The translations under genes were made by a program, and so were the position numbers. DNA of 64,000 nt from Verrucomicrobiia bacterium (lineage in GTDB: Bacteria > Verrucomicrobiota > Verrucomicrobiia > Verrucomicrobiales > Akkermansiaceae): NCBI GenBank assembly GCA_030432565.1, contig JAUIGV010000021.1:30578-94577 (forward strand), given 5' to 3'. This document shows, one piece after another, positions 63,878 through 64,000 of this stretch (position 1 is the stretch's first letter; every line of letters starts with the position of its first letter). The notes under the pieces are model-generated. The model saw only the letters and a list, made by a program, of their open reading frames with translations, ran no database searches and was not told where the DNA came from.

Positions 63878-64000
63878 GATTCAAGTGGCTAGCGCAACGG
63901 AGGGTGGTCAATGGCCAGGAGCTGTAAGAGGCTTCCGGCTTAACGACCAAGTTAATCCAAAATGCCCACTTACAACCGCCTGACACGAGAGCAACGTTAC
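63878..64000 (+). mobile_element. Left end of an IS30-family insertion sequence, cut by window edge
   Basis: GATTCAAGTGGCTAGCGCAACGG at 63878-63900 resembles the terminal inverted repeat of IS30 elements (GATTCAA-TGGTC-ACGCAAC). About 60 bases later a transposase start opens and runs off the window. The other end lies outside. Confidence 0.6.
63962..64000 (+). CDS. IS30-family transposase, N-terminal fragment only
   Basis: Only 13 codons are in the window: MPTYNRLTREQRY. The segment LTREQRY is the start of the helix-turn-helix of IS30 transposases (the family continues with a Q-I pair). It is too short to prove alone, but agrees with the inverted-repeat-like sequence just upstream. The gene continues beyond the right edge. 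Confidence 0.6.
   Translation, partial: MPTYNRLTREQRY

Overview
The window looks like a chromosomal segment of a Verrucomicrobiota bacterium, most likely a member of the Verrucomicrobiales with a polysaccharide-degrading, possibly marine lifestyle. The taxonomic inference rests on the gene families rather than on any marker gene. They include PEP-CTERM secreted proteins, a DUF1549/DUF1553 cytochrome protein followed by a DUF1501 protein, a PVC-type haem-binding dehydrogenase, LamG proteins, a CotH/lamin-tail giant, a GH106 glycosidase and a BspA-like leucine-rich-repeat protein. No rRNA, tRNA or CRISPR array was found. Weak or absent Shine-Dalgarno sequences are common, so several starts were chosen from signal peptides and neighbour overlaps.

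Layout. 1-4100: a thioredoxin-like protein cut by the left edge, a DUF3592 protein, GatB/YqeY, IspD, then two adjacent secreted paralogues, one with a PEP-CTERM tag and one without. 4097-5519: an L,D-transpeptidase-like lipoprotein and a YrbL-like kinase-fold protein. 5647-10902: a tightly overlapping four-gene operon built around an ABC exporter half-molecule with three unrecognised membrane-anchored partners. 10908-17339: an SHD1-domain protein, an acidic protein, a small outer-membrane barrel, a lipoprotein, a HAD phosphatase overlapping a von Willebrand A protein, and a 731-residue secreted protein. 17887-23144: polyprenyl synthase, cyclophilin, the BspA-like protein and a small secreted protein. 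23202-27492: the three-gene DUF1549/1553-DUF1501-WD40 operon. 27765-38968: large secreted proteins (CotH/lamin tail, two LamG proteins, GH106). 39212-50937: Zn alcohol dehydrogenase, SOUL protein, a ceramidase-like/PVC cytochrome fusion, a PH-like protein, a PQQ propeller, a secreted PEP-synthase-like protein, YaaA and a hexapeptide-repeat protein. 51004-56451: CDP-alcohol phosphatidyltransferase, a 215-bp inverted-repeat element, an M23 peptidase, a PQQ propeller and an EEP hydrolase. 56853-61265: SanA-like protein plus four enzymes of a non-phosphorylative L-fucose pathway. 61498-64000: a two-part glycosyltransferase-like protein, a short sulfotransferase and the left end of an IS30-family insertion sequence cut by the right edge.

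How the genes fit together. The GH106 glycosidase, the secreted LamG/CotH proteins and the fucose cluster suggest that deoxy-sugar-rich polysaccharides are broken down outside the cell. The L-fucose would then be oxidised to fuconate, dehydrated, oxidised again and hydrolysed to pyruvate and lactate. The lactonase for the second step is not in the window. A recurrent module with an S-x-D-L-x-x-W core and an aromatic-R ending occurs on several secreted proteins. In two separate families it appears on the partner of a PEP-CTERM paralogue, which makes it the most suggestive undescribed pattern here. The ABC exporter operon with three unknown partners is the best candidate for an undescribed multi-component system.
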